NCBI RefSeq assembly: GCF_018070045.1
Contig: NZ_JAGPYK010000019.1
Coordinates: 62,001-126,000 of the forward strand
Origin: Micromonospora sp. U21
GTDB lineage: Bacteria > Actinomycetota > Actinomycetes > Mycobacteriales > Micromonosporaceae
Reading direction: 5' to 3'
Length of the DNA: 64,000 nt
In this document: in pieces, positions 35,822 through 43,624 of the stretch
Layout of the letters: every line of letters begins with the position of its first letter
How positions within the stretch are numbered: position 1 is the first letter of the stretch
Notes under the pieces: model-generated
Databases searched by the model: none
Told to the model about the DNA's origin: nothing
The model's input: the letters and a program-made list of their open reading frames with translations, nothing else
Made by a program: the position numbers and the translations under genes

Positions 35822-36229
35822 TTACCAGACGAAGGCGAGGACTTCCCCGCCAACACTCCGCTTGCGGGCCTGCCGGTCGGTGAGCAGCCCCTGGGACGTC
35901 GAAATGATCGCCACGCCCAGCCCGCCGAGCACCCGCGGGAGCCCGTCCGACTTGGCGTACACCCGGAGCCCGGGCTTGGACACGCGCTTGATGCCGGCCA
36001 GGCTCCGCTCCCGGTTCTGGCCGTACTTCAGCTCGACGACCAGTCGCTTGCCGACGGCGCCCTCCTCGGGCTCCTCGACCGACCAGGTGGCGATGTAACC
36101 CTCGGCCTTCAGGACCTCGGCGATGTTCGCCTTGATCTTGGAGTAGGGCATCTTCACCTGATCGTGGTACGCCTGGTTGGCGTTACGCAGACGCGTGAGC
36201 ATGTCTGCGATCGGGTCGGTCATCGTCAT
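35822..36229 (-). CDS. rpsH: 30S ribosomal protein S8
   Basis: 135 residues from ATG 36229 (MTMTDPIADMLTRLRNANQAYHDQVKMPYSKIKANIAEVLKAEGYI). The C-terminal ISTSQGLLTDRQARKRSVGGEVLAFVW is the conserved 16S-binding end. In E. coli S8 represses the spc operon at rplE; no comparable site was identified here. The 116-nt gap before it has two hairpins (36259-36278 and 36316-36334). Confidence 0.97.
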   Translation of the reverse strand: MTMTDPIADMLTRLRNANQAYHDQVKMPYSKIKANIAEVLKAEGYIATWSVEEPEEGAVGKRLVVELKYGQNRERSLAGIKRVSKPGLRVYAKSDGLPRVLGGLGVAIISTSQGLLTDRQARKRSVGGEVLAFVW

Positions 36230-36258
36230 GGATTTCGTCAGCCTTTCTCGCCGGGGTT

Positions 36259-36334
36259 CCCGGGGCATCAGCCCCGGGCCTACGGCGAAGAGCAATACCT
36301 AATCGGTGCAGGAGTTCCCGGCCGACAGCCGGGA
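36259..36334 (-). other. Two hairpins in the rpsZ-rpsH gap
   Basis: CCCGGGGC-ATCA-GCCCCGGG (36259-36278) and TCCCGGC-CGACA-GCCGGGA (36316-36334). Both lie in an intergenic stretch inside the spc operon, with no U-tract; they are candidate S8-type autoregulatory or mRNA-stability structures. Confidence 0.4.
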
Positions 36335-36345
36335 CGCGGTCGCCC

Positions 36346-36531
36346 TTACCAGGAAGCCTTGGACACGCCCGGCAGCTCACCGCGGTGGGCCATCTCCCGG
36401 AGGCACACCCGGCAGAGACCGAACTTGCGGTAGACCGCCTTCGGACGCCCGCACCGCTGGCAGCGGGTGTACGCGCGAACCGAGAACTTCGGCTTCGCGG
36501 CCGCCTTGATGATCAGCGCCTTCTTGGCCAT
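36346..36531 (-). CDS. rpsZ: 30S ribosomal protein S14, type Z (zinc)
   Basis: 61 residues with the four-cysteine zinc knuckle RCQRCGRPKAVYRKFGLCRVCLRE. This short zinc form is the constitutive S14 in actinobacteria; a zinc-free copy, if present, lies elsewhere. Start 36531 is one base from the rplE stop. Confidence 0.98.
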   Translation of the reverse strand: MAKKALIIKAAAKPKFSVRAYTRCQRCGRPKAVYRKFGLCRVCLREMAHRGELPGVSKASW

Positions 36532-36532
36532 C

Positions 36533-37099
36533 TCAGTTCTCCTTGAACGGGAAGCCCAGGAGCTTGAGCAGCGCCCGGCCCTCGTCGTCAGTCGTGGCGG
36601 TGGTGACCACCGTGATGTCCATGCCCCGCTGGCGATCGATCCGGTCCTGATCGATCTCGTGGAACACCGACTGCTCGGTCAGACCGAACGTGTAGTTGCC
36701 GTGCCCGTCGAGCTTGCGCCCGTCCAGACCGCGGAAGTCGCGGATACGCGGCAGCGCGATGGACAGCAGCCGGTCCAGGAACTCCCACATCCGGTCGCCG
36801 CGAAGGGTCACCTTCGCGCCGATCGGCATGCCCTCGCGGAGCTTGAACTGCGCGATGGACTTGGTCGCCCGCCGCACCTGCGGCTTCTGGCCGGTGATCG
36901 TGGCGAGGTCGCGGACCGCGCCGTCGATCAGCTTGGCGTCGCGAGCAGCCTCGCCGACACCCATGTTGACGACGATCTTGACCAGCCGCGGCACCTGCAT
37001 GGGGTTGCCGTAGCTGTGCTGCTCACGCAGCTGGGCCACGATCTCGTTGCGGTACCGCTCCTTGAGGCGCGGCATGGTCTTTTCGGTAGCCGTGGTCAT
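36533..37099 (-). CDS. rplE: 50S ribosomal protein L5
   Basis: 188 residues from ATG 37099, which overlaps the rplX stop (TGATG); a GTG codon immediately before is in frame. PRLVKIVVNMGVGEAARDAKLIDGAVRDLATITGQKPQVRRATKSIAQFKLREGMPIGAKVTLRGDRMWEFLDRL and QSVFHEIDQDRIDRQRGMDITVVTTA are the conserved 5S-binding and P-site-loop regions. Confidence 0.98.
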   Translation of the reverse strand: MTTATEKTMPRLKERYRNEIVAQLREQHSYGNPMQVPRLVKIVVNMGVGEAARDAKLIDGAVRDLATITGQKPQVRRATKSIAQFKLREGMPIGAKVTLRGDRMWEFLDRLLSIALPRIRDFRGLDGRKLDGHGNYTFGLTEQSVFHEIDQDRIDRQRGMDITVVTTATTDDEGRALLKLLGFPFKEN

Positions 37100-37419
37100 C
37101 ACAGGTCCTTACCGGTGCTACGCGCGATGCGGACCTTCTGGCCGTTGTCGTCGATCCGGTAACCGACGCGGGTCGGCTTGCCGTCGGAGTCCAGGACCTG
37201 CACGTTCGAGACGTGGATCGGGGCCTCCTGGGTGACGATGCCGCCGGTCTTGGCGCCACGCTGGGTGGTGCTGATGCGGGTGTGCTTCTTGACCCGGTTC
37301 ACGCCCTCGACCAGGACCTTGTCCTGCCGCGGGTAGGCCTGAATGACCTTGCCCTTGGCACCCTTGTCCTTGCCGGCGATGACGACGACCGTGTCGCCCT
37401 TCTTGACCTTCACGGTCAC
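37099..37419 (-). CDS. rplX: 50S ribosomal protein L24
   Basis: 106 residues from GTG 37419 (GGAGGTGTT immediately upstream). KOW motif near the N-terminus (VKVKKGDTVVVIAGKDKGAKGKVIQAYP), then VEGVNRVKKHTR and the C-terminal VGYRIDDNGQKVRIARSTGKDL. The start overlaps the rplN stop by GTGA. 50S assembly initiator. Confidence 0.97.
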   Translation of the reverse strand: MTVKVKKGDTVVVIAGKDKGAKGKVIQAYPRQDKVLVEGVNRVKKHTRISTTQRGAKTGGIVTQEAPIHVSNVQVLDSDGKPTRVGYRIDDNGQKVRIARSTGKDL

Positions 37420-37784
37420 AACACCTCCGGCGCGAGGGAAATGATCTTCATGAACCGCTTGTCCCGCAGCTCCCGGCCCACCGGGCCGAAGATGCGGGTA
37501 CCGCGCGGGTCCCCACCGTCCTTGATGATGACGGCGGCGTTCTCGTCGAAGCGGATGTACGAGCCGTCCGGACGCCGCTTCTCCTTGGCGGTGCGGACGA
37601 TGACCGCCTTGACGACGTCGCCCTTCTTCACACCGGCACCCGGGATCGCGTCCTTGACGGTGGCCACGATGACGTCGCCGATGCTCGCGTAGCGCCGACC
37701 GGAGCCACCGAGAACCCGGATGCACAGGATCTCCCGAGCACCCGTGTTGTCGGCGACGCGCAGTCGCGACTCCTGCTGAATCAC
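37416..37784 (-). CDS. rplN: 50S ribosomal protein L14
   Basis: 122 residues, the universal length. MIQQESRLRVADNTGAREILCIRVLGGSGRRYASIGDVIVATVKDAIPG and ENAAVIIKDGGDPRGTRIFGPVGRELRDKRFMKIISLAPEVL are complete. First gene of the spc block; separated from rpsQ by 101 nt with two hairpins. Confidence 0.98.
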   Translation of the reverse strand: MIQQESRLRVADNTGAREILCIRVLGGSGRRYASIGDVIVATVKDAIPGAGVKKGDVVKAVIVRTAKEKRRPDGSYIRFDENAAVIIKDGGDPRGTRIFGPVGRELRDKRFMKIISLAPEVL

Positions 37785-37810
37785 GTCTATCTCCTATGTC
37801 TGCCGGTTCT

Positions 37811-37871
37811 CCGGCCGCCGTAGCGGCCGGCCGGAGCCTGGCGGAACCTACGCCCGACGCAACGCCGGGCG
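37811..37871 (-). other. Hairpin pair between rpsQ and rplN (S10/spc junction)
   Basis: CCGGCCGC-CGTA-GCGGCCGG (37811-37830) and CGCCCG...CGGGCG (37851-37871) fill the gap between the S10 and spc blocks. There is no clear U-tract or promoter; they may partly terminate the S10 transcript. Confidence 0.45.
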
Positions 37872-37885
37872 AGCTCGAGCCTTCG

Positions 37886-38164
37886 CTACTTGGCCTTTTC
37901 CAGGATCTCCACGATCCGCCAACGCTTGGTGGCGCTCAGCGGCCGGGTCTCCATGATCAGGACCCGGTCACCGGTGCCGGCGGCGTTCTGCTCGTCGTGC
38001 ACCTTCAGCTTGCTGGTACGGCGCATGATCTTGCCGTACAGCGCGTGCCGAACCCGGTCCTCGACCTCGACCACGACGGTCTTGTCCATCTTGTCGCTCA
38101 CCACGAGGCCCTCACGGACCTTGCGGCGAGCCCGCACGGTGGCGGTGGTGTTCTCGTCGGTCAT
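37886..38164 (-). CDS. rpsQ: 30S ribosomal protein S17
   Basis: 92 residues. A short acidic N-terminus (MTDENTTATVRARR) precedes REGLVVSDKMDKTVVVEVEDRVRHALYGKIMRRTSKLKVHDE and GDRVLIMETRPLSATKRWRIVEILEKAK. The start overlaps the rpmC stop (ATGA). Last gene of the S10 block. Confidence 0.98.
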   Translation of the reverse strand: MTDENTTATVRARRKVREGLVVSDKMDKTVVVEVEDRVRHALYGKIMRRTSKLKVHDEQNAAGTGDRVLIMETRPLSATKRWRIVEILEKAK

Positions 38165-38397
38165 GATGCAGTCACCTCAGTCGGCGCGGCCGAGAGCCCC
38201 AGCTCACGCTCACGCATGATCGTGTAGATCCGGGCGATCTCCCGACGGATGACCTGCAGCCGCCGGTTGTTGTCCAGCTGCCCGGTTGCGGCCTGCACGC
38301 GGAGGTTGAACAGCTCCGCCTTGGCCTCCCGCAGCTTCGTGACCAGCTCCTCCTCGGAGAGCTCACGCAGCTCGGTCGCCTTAACGCCCGCTGCCAT
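38161..38397 (-). CDS. rpmC: 50S ribosomal protein L29
   Basis: 78 residues. Helical hairpin ELRELSEEELVTKLREAKAELFNLRVQAATGQLDNNRRLQVIRREIARIYTIMRERELG is the L29 core. Its ATG overlaps the rplP stop (TGATG). Sits at the polypeptide exit and binds trigger factor/SRP in known ribosomes. Confidence 0.97.
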   Translation of the reverse strand: MAAGVKATELRELSEEELVTKLREAKAELFNLRVQAATGQLDNNRRLQVIRREIARIYTIMRERELGLSAAPTEVTAS

Positions 38398-38822
38398 CAG
38401 GATTCACCCACTTCGCGCGTAACAATGCGGCACTTCATCGGGAGCTTGTGGATCGCGCGACGCATGGCCTCTCGCGCAATCTGCTCGTTGGGGAAGGACA
38501 TCTCGAAGAGAACCCGCCCCGGCTTGACGTTGGCGACCCACCACTCCGGTGAGCCCTTACCGGAACCCATCCGGGTCTCGGCCGGCTTCTTGGTGAGGGC
38601 CTGGTCCGGGAAGATCGTGATCCAGACCTTGCCACCACGCTTGATGTGACGGGTCATCGCGATACGCGCCGACTCGATCTGGCGGTTGGTCACGTACGCC
38701 GGCTCGAGAGCCTGGATCCCGAACTCGCCGAACACCACCCGGTTACCACCCTTGGACGCGCCACTCCGGTCCGGGTGGTGCGGCTTGCGGAAGCCCTTCG
38801 GGGGCTTGCGCGGCATCAGCAT
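38397..38822 (-). CDS. rplP: 50S ribosomal protein L16
   Basis: 141 residues from ATG 38822, chosen for GGAGGG 7 nt upstream; [14 protein letters not shown] two codons later is the conserved N-terminus. [37 protein letters not shown] and [28 protein letters not shown] are full-length L16. Only three bases separate it from the rpsC stop. Confidence 0.97.
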
Positions 38823-38825
38823 CTG

Positions 38826-39698
38826 TCAGCCCTCCTGCTGCGTTTCTGCCGGAGCGGAAGCCGTGGCGGCGACAGCAGCGCTGTCGACCGGCTCGCCGCT
38901 CGGCGTCTCGGCCTGCTGCGCGATGGTGGTCGCGGCAGCCCGGCCGGCCTCGGTGCCACCGGCGGTCGTGCCGGACGAACCGGACCGACCACGGCGCGGC
39001 CGCTCCGGACGGTCGCCACGCTCACCACGACGCGGGCGGGACGGACCGGCCTCGGCCGGAGCCTCCCGGCCCGGAACCGCGTCGCCCTTGTAGATCCAGA
39101 CCTTCACGCCGATCCGGCCGAAGGTGGTACGGGCCTCGAAGAAGCCGTACTCGATGTTGGCCCGCAGCGTGTGCAGCGGAACCCGGCCCTCGCGGTAGAA
39201 CTCGGTCCGGCTCATCTCGGCGCCGCCGAGACGACCCGAGACCTGCACACGGATGCCCTTGCAGACCGGGTTCTTCATCGCGGACTGCATGGCCTTGCGC
39301 ATCGCCCGACGGAAGCTGACCCGGCTGGACAGCTGCTCGGCCACGCCCTGCGCGACGAGCTGCGCGTCCGACTCGGGGTTCTTCACCTCGATGATGTTCA
39401 GCTGCACCTGCTTGCCGGTGAGCTTCTCGAGCTCGCCGCGGATCCGGTCGGCCTCCGCACCCTTACGGCCGATGACGATGCCCGGCCGGGCGGTGTGGAT
39501 GTCGACGCGGACCCGGTCGCGGGTGCGCTCGATGTCGACCTTGGAGATGCCGGCGCGCTCGAGGCCCTTGGACATCATGCGGCGGATCTTGACATCCTCG
39601 CCGATGTAGTCCTTGTAGAGCTTGTCCGCGAACCAGCGGGACTTCCAGTCGGTCGAGATGCCGAGCCGGAACCCAGTGGGGTGAACCTTCTGACCCAT
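38826..39698 (-). CDS. rpsC: 30S ribosomal protein S3 with extended tail
   Basis: 290 residues. KH domain and C-terminal S3 domain are complete through YGFFEARTTFGRIGVKVWIYKGDAVPG (about residue 210). The last 80 residues are a low-complexity extension, first Arg/Gly/Pro-rich (RPRRGERGDRPERPRRGRS) then Ala/Thr/Glu-rich, absent from E. coli S3 (233 residues). Part of the mRNA entry helicase site with S4 and S5. The start overlaps the rplV stop (TAATG). Confidence 0.98.
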   Translation of the reverse strand: MGQKVHPTGFRLGISTDWKSRWFADKLYKDYIGEDVKIRRMMSKGLERAGISKVDIERTRDRVRVDIHTARPGIVIGRKGAEADRIRGELEKLTGKQVQLNIIEVKNPESDAQLVAQGVAEQLSSRVSFRRAMRKAMQSAMKNPVCKGIRVQVSGRLGGAEMSRTEFYREGRVPLHTLRANIEYGFFEARTTFGRIGVKVWIYKGDAVPGREAPAEAGPSRPRRGERGDRPERPRRGRSGSSGTTAGGTEAGRAAATTIAQQAETPSGEPVDSAAVAATASAPAETQQEG

Positions 39699-40156
39699 TA
39701 CTCGGCGTCCTCCGTCTTGCTCTGCGCTTCGGCCGGTGCGGCCTCCGTAGCCGGGGCGGCCTTCTTCGCCGCGGCCTTCCTCGGCGCTGCCGGCGCGACC
39801 GCCTCGACCGCCACGGTGATGTGGCAGGTGCGCTTGCGGATCCGGTACGCCCGGCCCTGCGCCCGCGGCTGGAACCGCTTCATCGTCGGGCCCTCGTCCA
39901 CGAACGCCTCGCTCACGAGCAACGCGTCGGGGTCCAGCCGCTCGTTGTTCTCCGCGTTGGCGATCGCGCTAGCGAGCACCTTGTACACCTGCTCGCTCGC
40001 AGCCTGCGGCGCGAACTGCAGCACCGTGAGAGCCTCCTTCGCGGGCAGGCCGCGGACGAGGTTGACCACCCGGCGCGCCTTCATCGGCGAGATGCGCACG
40101 TGCCGCGCAACCGCCCGCGCGCCCGGAAGCACCGGAGCGTCGCCCTTTCCTGGCAT
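39698..40156 (-). CDS. rplV: 50S ribosomal protein L22 with Lys/Ala-rich tail
   Basis: 152 residues. The L22 core is RAVARHVRISPMKARRVVNLVRGLPAKEALTVLQFAPQAASEQVYKVLASAIANAENNERLD and the tunnel loop to RAYRIRKRTCHITVAVEA. The hairpin loop lining the exit tunnel shows no obvious deletion associated with macrolide resistance. The last about 38 residues (APAAPRKAAAKKAAPATEAAPAEAQSKTEDAE-like) form an added tail. Confidence 0.97.
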   Translation of the reverse strand: MPGKGDAPVLPGARAVARHVRISPMKARRVVNLVRGLPAKEALTVLQFAPQAASEQVYKVLASAIANAENNERLDPDALLVSEAFVDEGPTMKRFQPRAQGRAYRIRKRTCHITVAVEAVAPAAPRKAAAKKAAPATEAAPAEAQSKTEDAE

Positions 40157-40197
40157 CGCTGTAACCCCTTGTTCCCTCTATCCGTATGCCCGCGGCG

Positions 40198-40479
40198 TCA
40201 GCGCCGACGGCTCTTCCGGTCGTCCTTCTCGTGACCCTTGAACGTGCGGGTCAGCGCGAACTCGCCGAGCTTGTGCCCGACCATCGCCTCGGTCACGAAC
40301 ACCGGGACGTGCTTGCGTCCGTCGTGCACCGCGATCGTGTGCCCGAGCATCTCCGGGATGATCGTCGAGCGCCGCGACCAGGTCTTGATCACGTTCTTCG
40401 AGCCCTTTTCGTTCTGCACTTCCACCTTCTTGAGCAGGTGGTCGTCTACGAACGGGCCCTTCTTCAGGCTGCGAGGCAT
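40198..40479 (-). CDS. rpsS: 30S ribosomal protein S19
   Basis: 93 residues. MPRSLKKGPFVDDHLLKKVEVQNEKGSKNVIKTWSRRSTIIPEMLGHTIAVHDGRKHVPVFVTEAMVGHKLGEFALTRTFKGHEKDDRKSRRR-type full length. Head protein bound to S13. 12 nt after rplB. Confidence 0.98.
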   Translation of the reverse strand: MPRSLKKGPFVDDHLLKKVEVQNEKGSKNVIKTWSRRSTIIPEMLGHTIAVHDGRKHVPVFVTEAMVGHKLGEFALTRTFKGHEKDDRKSRRR

Positions 40480-40491
40480 GTCTTATCTCCC

Positions 40492-41331
40492 TCAGCCGCG
40501 CTTACGCGTGGCGTAGCGGCGGCGAACGATCAGCCGGTCACTCGGCTGGCCCTTACGGCGGGTGCGGCCCTCGGGCTTACCCTGCGGGTTGACCGGGTGG
40601 CGACCACCGGAGGTCTTACCCTCACCACCACCGTGCGGGTGGTCGACCGGGTTCATGGCGACACCACGGACGGTCGGGCGCTTGCCCTTCCACCGCATAC
40701 GGCCGGCCTTACCCCAGTTGATGTTCGACTGATCGGCGTTGCCGATCTCGCCGACGCTGGCGCGGCAGCGCACGTCCACCCGCCGGATCTCACCGGACGG
40801 CATACGCAGGGTCGCGTATGCGCCCTCACGGCCGAGCAGCTGGATGCCGACGCCGGCGGAACGGGCCAGCTTGGCCCCGCCACCCGGACGCAGCTCCACG
40901 TTGTGGATGGTGGTACCGACCGGGATGTTGCGCAGTGGCAGGTTGTTACCCGGCTTGATGTCGGCGCCCGGGCCGGACTCGACGCGGTCGCCCTGCTTCA
41001 TGTCCTTCGGCGCGAGGATGTACCGCTTCTCGCCGTCGGCGTAGTGCAGCAGCGCGATGCGCGCCGTGCGGTTCGGGTCGTACTCGATGTGAGCGACCTT
41101 CGCCGGCACGCCGTCCTTGTCGACCCGCTTGAAGTCGATCAGACGGTACTGGCGCTTGTGACCGCCACCGTGGTGCCGCGTGGTGATCCGGCCGTGGGCG
41201 TTACGCCCGCCCTTCTTCGGCAACGGAGCCAGCAGCGACTTCTCCGGCGTGGACCGGGTGATCTCGGCGAAGTCGGCGACACTGGAGCCACGTCGGCCCG
41301 GCGTCGTCGGCTTGTACTTACGGATAGCCAT
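40492..41331 (-). CDS. rplB: 50S ribosomal protein L2
   Basis: 279 residues. MAIRKYKPTTPGRRGSSVADFAEITRSTPEKSLLAPLPKKGGRNAHGRITTRHHGGGHKRQYRLIDFKR, and the peptidyl-transferase-proximal VAMNPVDHPHGGGEGKTSGGRHPVNPQGKPEGRTRR with its conserved His are present. Needed for subunit association and peptide-bond formation. 12 nt after rplW. Confidence 0.98.
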   Translation of the reverse strand: MAIRKYKPTTPGRRGSSVADFAEITRSTPEKSLLAPLPKKGGRNAHGRITTRHHGGGHKRQYRLIDFKRVDKDGVPAKVAHIEYDPNRTARIALLHYADGEKRYILAPKDMKQGDRVESGPGADIKPGNNLPLRNIPVGTTIHNVELRPGGGAKLARSAGVGIQLLGREGAYATLRMPSGEIRRVDVRCRASVGEIGNADQSNINWGKAGRMRWKGKRPTVRGVAMNPVDHPHGGGEGKTSGGRHPVNPQGKPEGRTRRKGQPSDRLIVRRRYATRKRG

Positions 41332-41343
41332 TGTCTACACCCC

Positions 41344-41646
41344 TCAGCTGACCGGGCCGCCGAAGGCCTCGATGCGGTCACCGTCAGCCAGCTTCACGAT
41401 CGCCCGCTTGGTCGCCTTGCGCTGACCGAAGCCGGTCTTGGTGCGCTTGCGCTTACCCTGGCGGTTGAGCGTGTTGACCGTCAGGACGCGGACGTTGAAG
41501 ATCTGCTGGATAGCGATCTTGATCTCGGTCTTGTTCGCGTCCGGGTGCACCAGGAAGGTGTACCAGTTCCGGTTCAGCTCGCTGTAGCTCTTCTCCGAGA
41601 CGACCGGCGCCACGATGATGTCGCGCGGGTCGGCGATCGTGCTCAC
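41344..41646 (-). CDS. rplW: 50S ribosomal protein L23
   Basis: 100 residues. DPRDIIVAPVVSEKSYSELNRNWYTFLVHPDANKTEIKIAIQQIFNVRVLTVNTLNRQGKRKRTKTGFGQRKATKRAIVKL is standard L23, the docking site for trigger factor and SRP at the exit. The start overlaps the rplD stop by ATGA-type coupling. Confidence 0.98.
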   Translation of the reverse strand: MSTIADPRDIIVAPVVSEKSYSELNRNWYTFLVHPDANKTEIKIAIQQIFNVRVLTVNTLNRQGKRKRTKTGFGQRKATKRAIVKLADGDRIEAFGGPVS

Positions 41647-42293
41647 TTGCCACCCTCCTCGGTGGTCTCGGCGGGCACGCCCAGGAACTCGTCCAGGGCG
41701 TCCTTGGTGAAGACCACGTCGTCGGCCACCAGCACGTCATACGTGTTCAGCTGGCCGGACTCGATCAGGTGCACCCGCGGCTCGTTGCGCAGCGACACCC
41801 AGTTCAGCTCGTCGGTGCTGCTCAGCACGACCAGGACCCGACGGGCCTCGGTGAGCTTGGTCAGCGTGGCCAGGGCCGCCTTGGTCGACGGCTTCTCGCC
41901 CGAGACGAACGCCTCGACGACGTGCACCTGCCCGGCGCGGGCCCGGTCGGAGAGGGCACCCCGCAGCGCGGCGGCCTTCATCTTCTTCGGGGTCCGCTGG
42001 CTGTAGTCGCGCGGCACGGGACCGTGCACCACGCCACCGCCGGCGAACTGCGGCGCGCGGATCGAGCCCTGCCGGGCGCGACCGGTGCCCTTCTGCTTGT
42101 ACGGCTTCTTGCCGCCGCCGGCAACCTCGCCGCGGGTCTTGGTCTTGTGCGTGCCCTGTCGGGCCGCCGCGAGCTGGGCCACCACGACCTGGTGCATCAG
42201 CGCGACGTTGGCCTGCACGTCGAAGATGTCAGCCGGCAGCTCGACGGAGCCGCTGGTGCTGCCTTCGACGGTGCGCACGTCAACGGTGGTCAC
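41643..42293 (-). CDS. rplD: 50S ribosomal protein L4
   Basis: 216 residues. The tunnel extension is QGTHKTKTRGEVAGGGKKPYKQKGTGRARQGSIRAPQFAGGGVVHGPVPRDYSQRTPKKMKAAALRGALSDRA. In E. coli L4 also binds the S10 leader to repress the operon; the long structured S10 leader here (43276-43573) makes a similar role conceivable but unproved. Coupled to rplC by ATGA overlap. Confidence 0.98.
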   Translation of the reverse strand: MTTVDVRTVEGSTSGSVELPADIFDVQANVALMHQVVVAQLAAARQGTHKTKTRGEVAGGGKKPYKQKGTGRARQGSIRAPQFAGGGVVHGPVPRDYSQRTPKKMKAAALRGALSDRARAGQVHVVEAFVSGEKPSTKAALATLTKLTEARRVLVVLSSTDELNWVSLRNEPRVHLIESGQLNTYDVLVADDVVFTKDALDEFLGVPAETTEEGGK

Positions 42294-42955
42294 TTGGCCG
42301 CACCGCCCTTCTTCACCTTGCTCTTGGCCGCGGTACGGACCAGAACCAGCGCGCCCTTGGGACCAGGAATGGCACCCCGGACGAGCAGCAGGTTGTTCTC
42401 GGTGTCGACCGCCTGGACGGTGAGGTTCTGCACGGTGTACCGCACGCCACCCATCCGGCCGGCCATCCGGGTGCCCTTGAAGACACGACCCGGAGTGGCG
42501 CAGGCGCCGATGGAGCCGGGCGAGCGGTGCTTGCGCTCGACACCGTGGCTGGCGCGCAGACCGTGGAAGCCGTGCCGCTTCATCGGGCCGGCGTAGCCCT
42601 TGCCCTTGGTCTTGCCGGTGACGTCGATCGCGACGCCGGCCGGGAACTCCTCGACCGTGACCTCCTGGCCCAGCGAGTACTCCCCCGCGTCCGTGGTGCG
42701 CAACTCGACGATGTGCCGGCGCGGCGCCACGTCCGCCTTCGCGTAGTGCCCGCTGATCGGCTTCTTGACCTTGCGCGGGTCGATGTTGCCGTACGCCAGC
42801 TGGACCGCGGAGTAACCGTCCTTCTCGGCGCTACGAACCTGACTGATGACGCACGGGCCGGCCTCGACCACGGTCACGGGAACAACACGGTTGTTGTCCC
42901 AGACCTGGGTCATGCCGAGCTTGGCGCCCAGGATCCCCTTGACTTGCCTGTCCAT
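42290..42955 (-). CDS. rplC: 50S ribosomal protein L3
   Basis: 221 residues. KGILGAKLGMTQVWDNNRVVPVTVVEAGPCVISQVRSAEKDGYSAVQLAYG, GYAGPMKRHGFHGLRASHGVERKHRSPGSIGACATPGRVFKGTRMAGRMGG is the peptidyl-transferase-centre extension. Early assembly protein. 11 nt after rpsJ. Confidence 0.98.
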   Translation of the reverse strand: MDRQVKGILGAKLGMTQVWDNNRVVPVTVVEAGPCVISQVRSAEKDGYSAVQLAYGNIDPRKVKKPISGHYAKADVAPRRHIVELRTTDAGEYSLGQEVTVEEFPAGVAIDVTGKTKGKGYAGPMKRHGFHGLRASHGVERKHRSPGSIGACATPGRVFKGTRMAGRMGGVRYTVQNLTVQAVDTENNLLLVRGAIPGPKGALVLVRTAAKSKVKKGGAAK

Positions 42956-42966
42956 TTGTCCGGTCC

Positions 42967-43275
42967 CTACAGCTTGATCTCGATGTCGACGCCAGCCGGC
43001 AGGTCGAGGCGCATGAGCGAGTCGACCGTCTTCGGGGTCGGGTCGATGATGTCGATCAGCCGCTTGTGCGTGCGCATCTCGAAGTGCTCGCGCGAGTCCT
43101 TGTACTTGTGCGGCGAGCGGATAACGCAGAAACGGTTGATCTCCGTGGGCAGCGGCACCGGGCCCGCGACCTGCGCCCCGGTGCGCGTCACCGTCTCGAC
43201 GATCTTCCGAGCCGAGGAGTCGACGACCTCGTGGTCATAGGCCTTGAGCCGGATGCGGATCTTCTGTCCCGCCAT
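42967..43275 (-). CDS. rpsJ: 30S ribosomal protein S10
   Basis: 102 residues from ATG 43275. [106 protein letters not shown] full sequence; also the NusB partner in antitermination. Head of the S10 operon, behind a leader of about 300 nt with a strong promoter at 43580-43609. Confidence 0.98.
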
Positions 43276-43353
43276 GGTGGCTTCTGTTCCTTCTCTCGAT
43301 GCCGCTGTGTTGCGGGCGCCTGTACCGGCTGGCACAGGCCCACTTCGCCGACC

Positions 43354-43373
43354 CCCGCGGTCGGGCGTGTCGC
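43354..43373 (-). promoter_or_regulatory. 20-nt leader element shared with the str operon
   Basis: CCCGCGGTCGGGCGTGTCGC (plus-strand spelling) occurs here, 79 nt upstream of rpsJ, and identically at 48166-48185 upstream of rpsL. In the RNA the flank allows a GGGCG...CGCCC hairpin. Candidate common regulatory site of two ribosomal operons. Confidence 0.5.
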
Positions 43374-43471
43374 GCCCTCGGGCCGGGCTCCGCCCTGGGA
43401 CTCCAGAACGGTGCTGACCGCGCGGTGGGTCAAGGCGCCGATCGCATTACCGCGACCGGAACGCCGTGCGA

Positions 43472-43501
43472 GGGTGGTTGGCGGCGAGCCGCCAACCACC
43501 C
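43472..43501 (-). other. Strong hairpin in the S10 leader / after tuf
   Basis: Perfect 14-bp stem GGGTGGTTGGCGGC with its complement, two-base GA spacer. It lies about 75 nt downstream of the predicted S10 transcription start and 124 nt after the tuf stop, so it can be a tuf terminator or a leader attenuator; no U-tract follows. The 349-nt stretch 43276-43624 otherwise contains no gene. Confidence 0.6.
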
Positions 43502-43579
43502 CACGCTCGACTGTCCTGTCACCCGGAGGTTCAGCGGAAGCCGAACACAGGCGACGAACTGTCGTTACGCAACCTGACT

Positions 43580-43609
43580 AGTATGCCGCACGACCGGCGG
43601 CGGGTCTAA
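43580..43609 (-). promoter_or_regulatory. S10 operon promoter
   Basis: Minus strand: -35 TTAGAC (43609-43604), 18-bp spacer, -10 CATACT (43585-43580). The predicted start near 43573 gives a leader of about 300 nt. The -35 is only 15 nt beyond the tuf stop. Confidence 0.6.
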
Positions 43610-43624
43610 TCGGGGTTACCTAGC

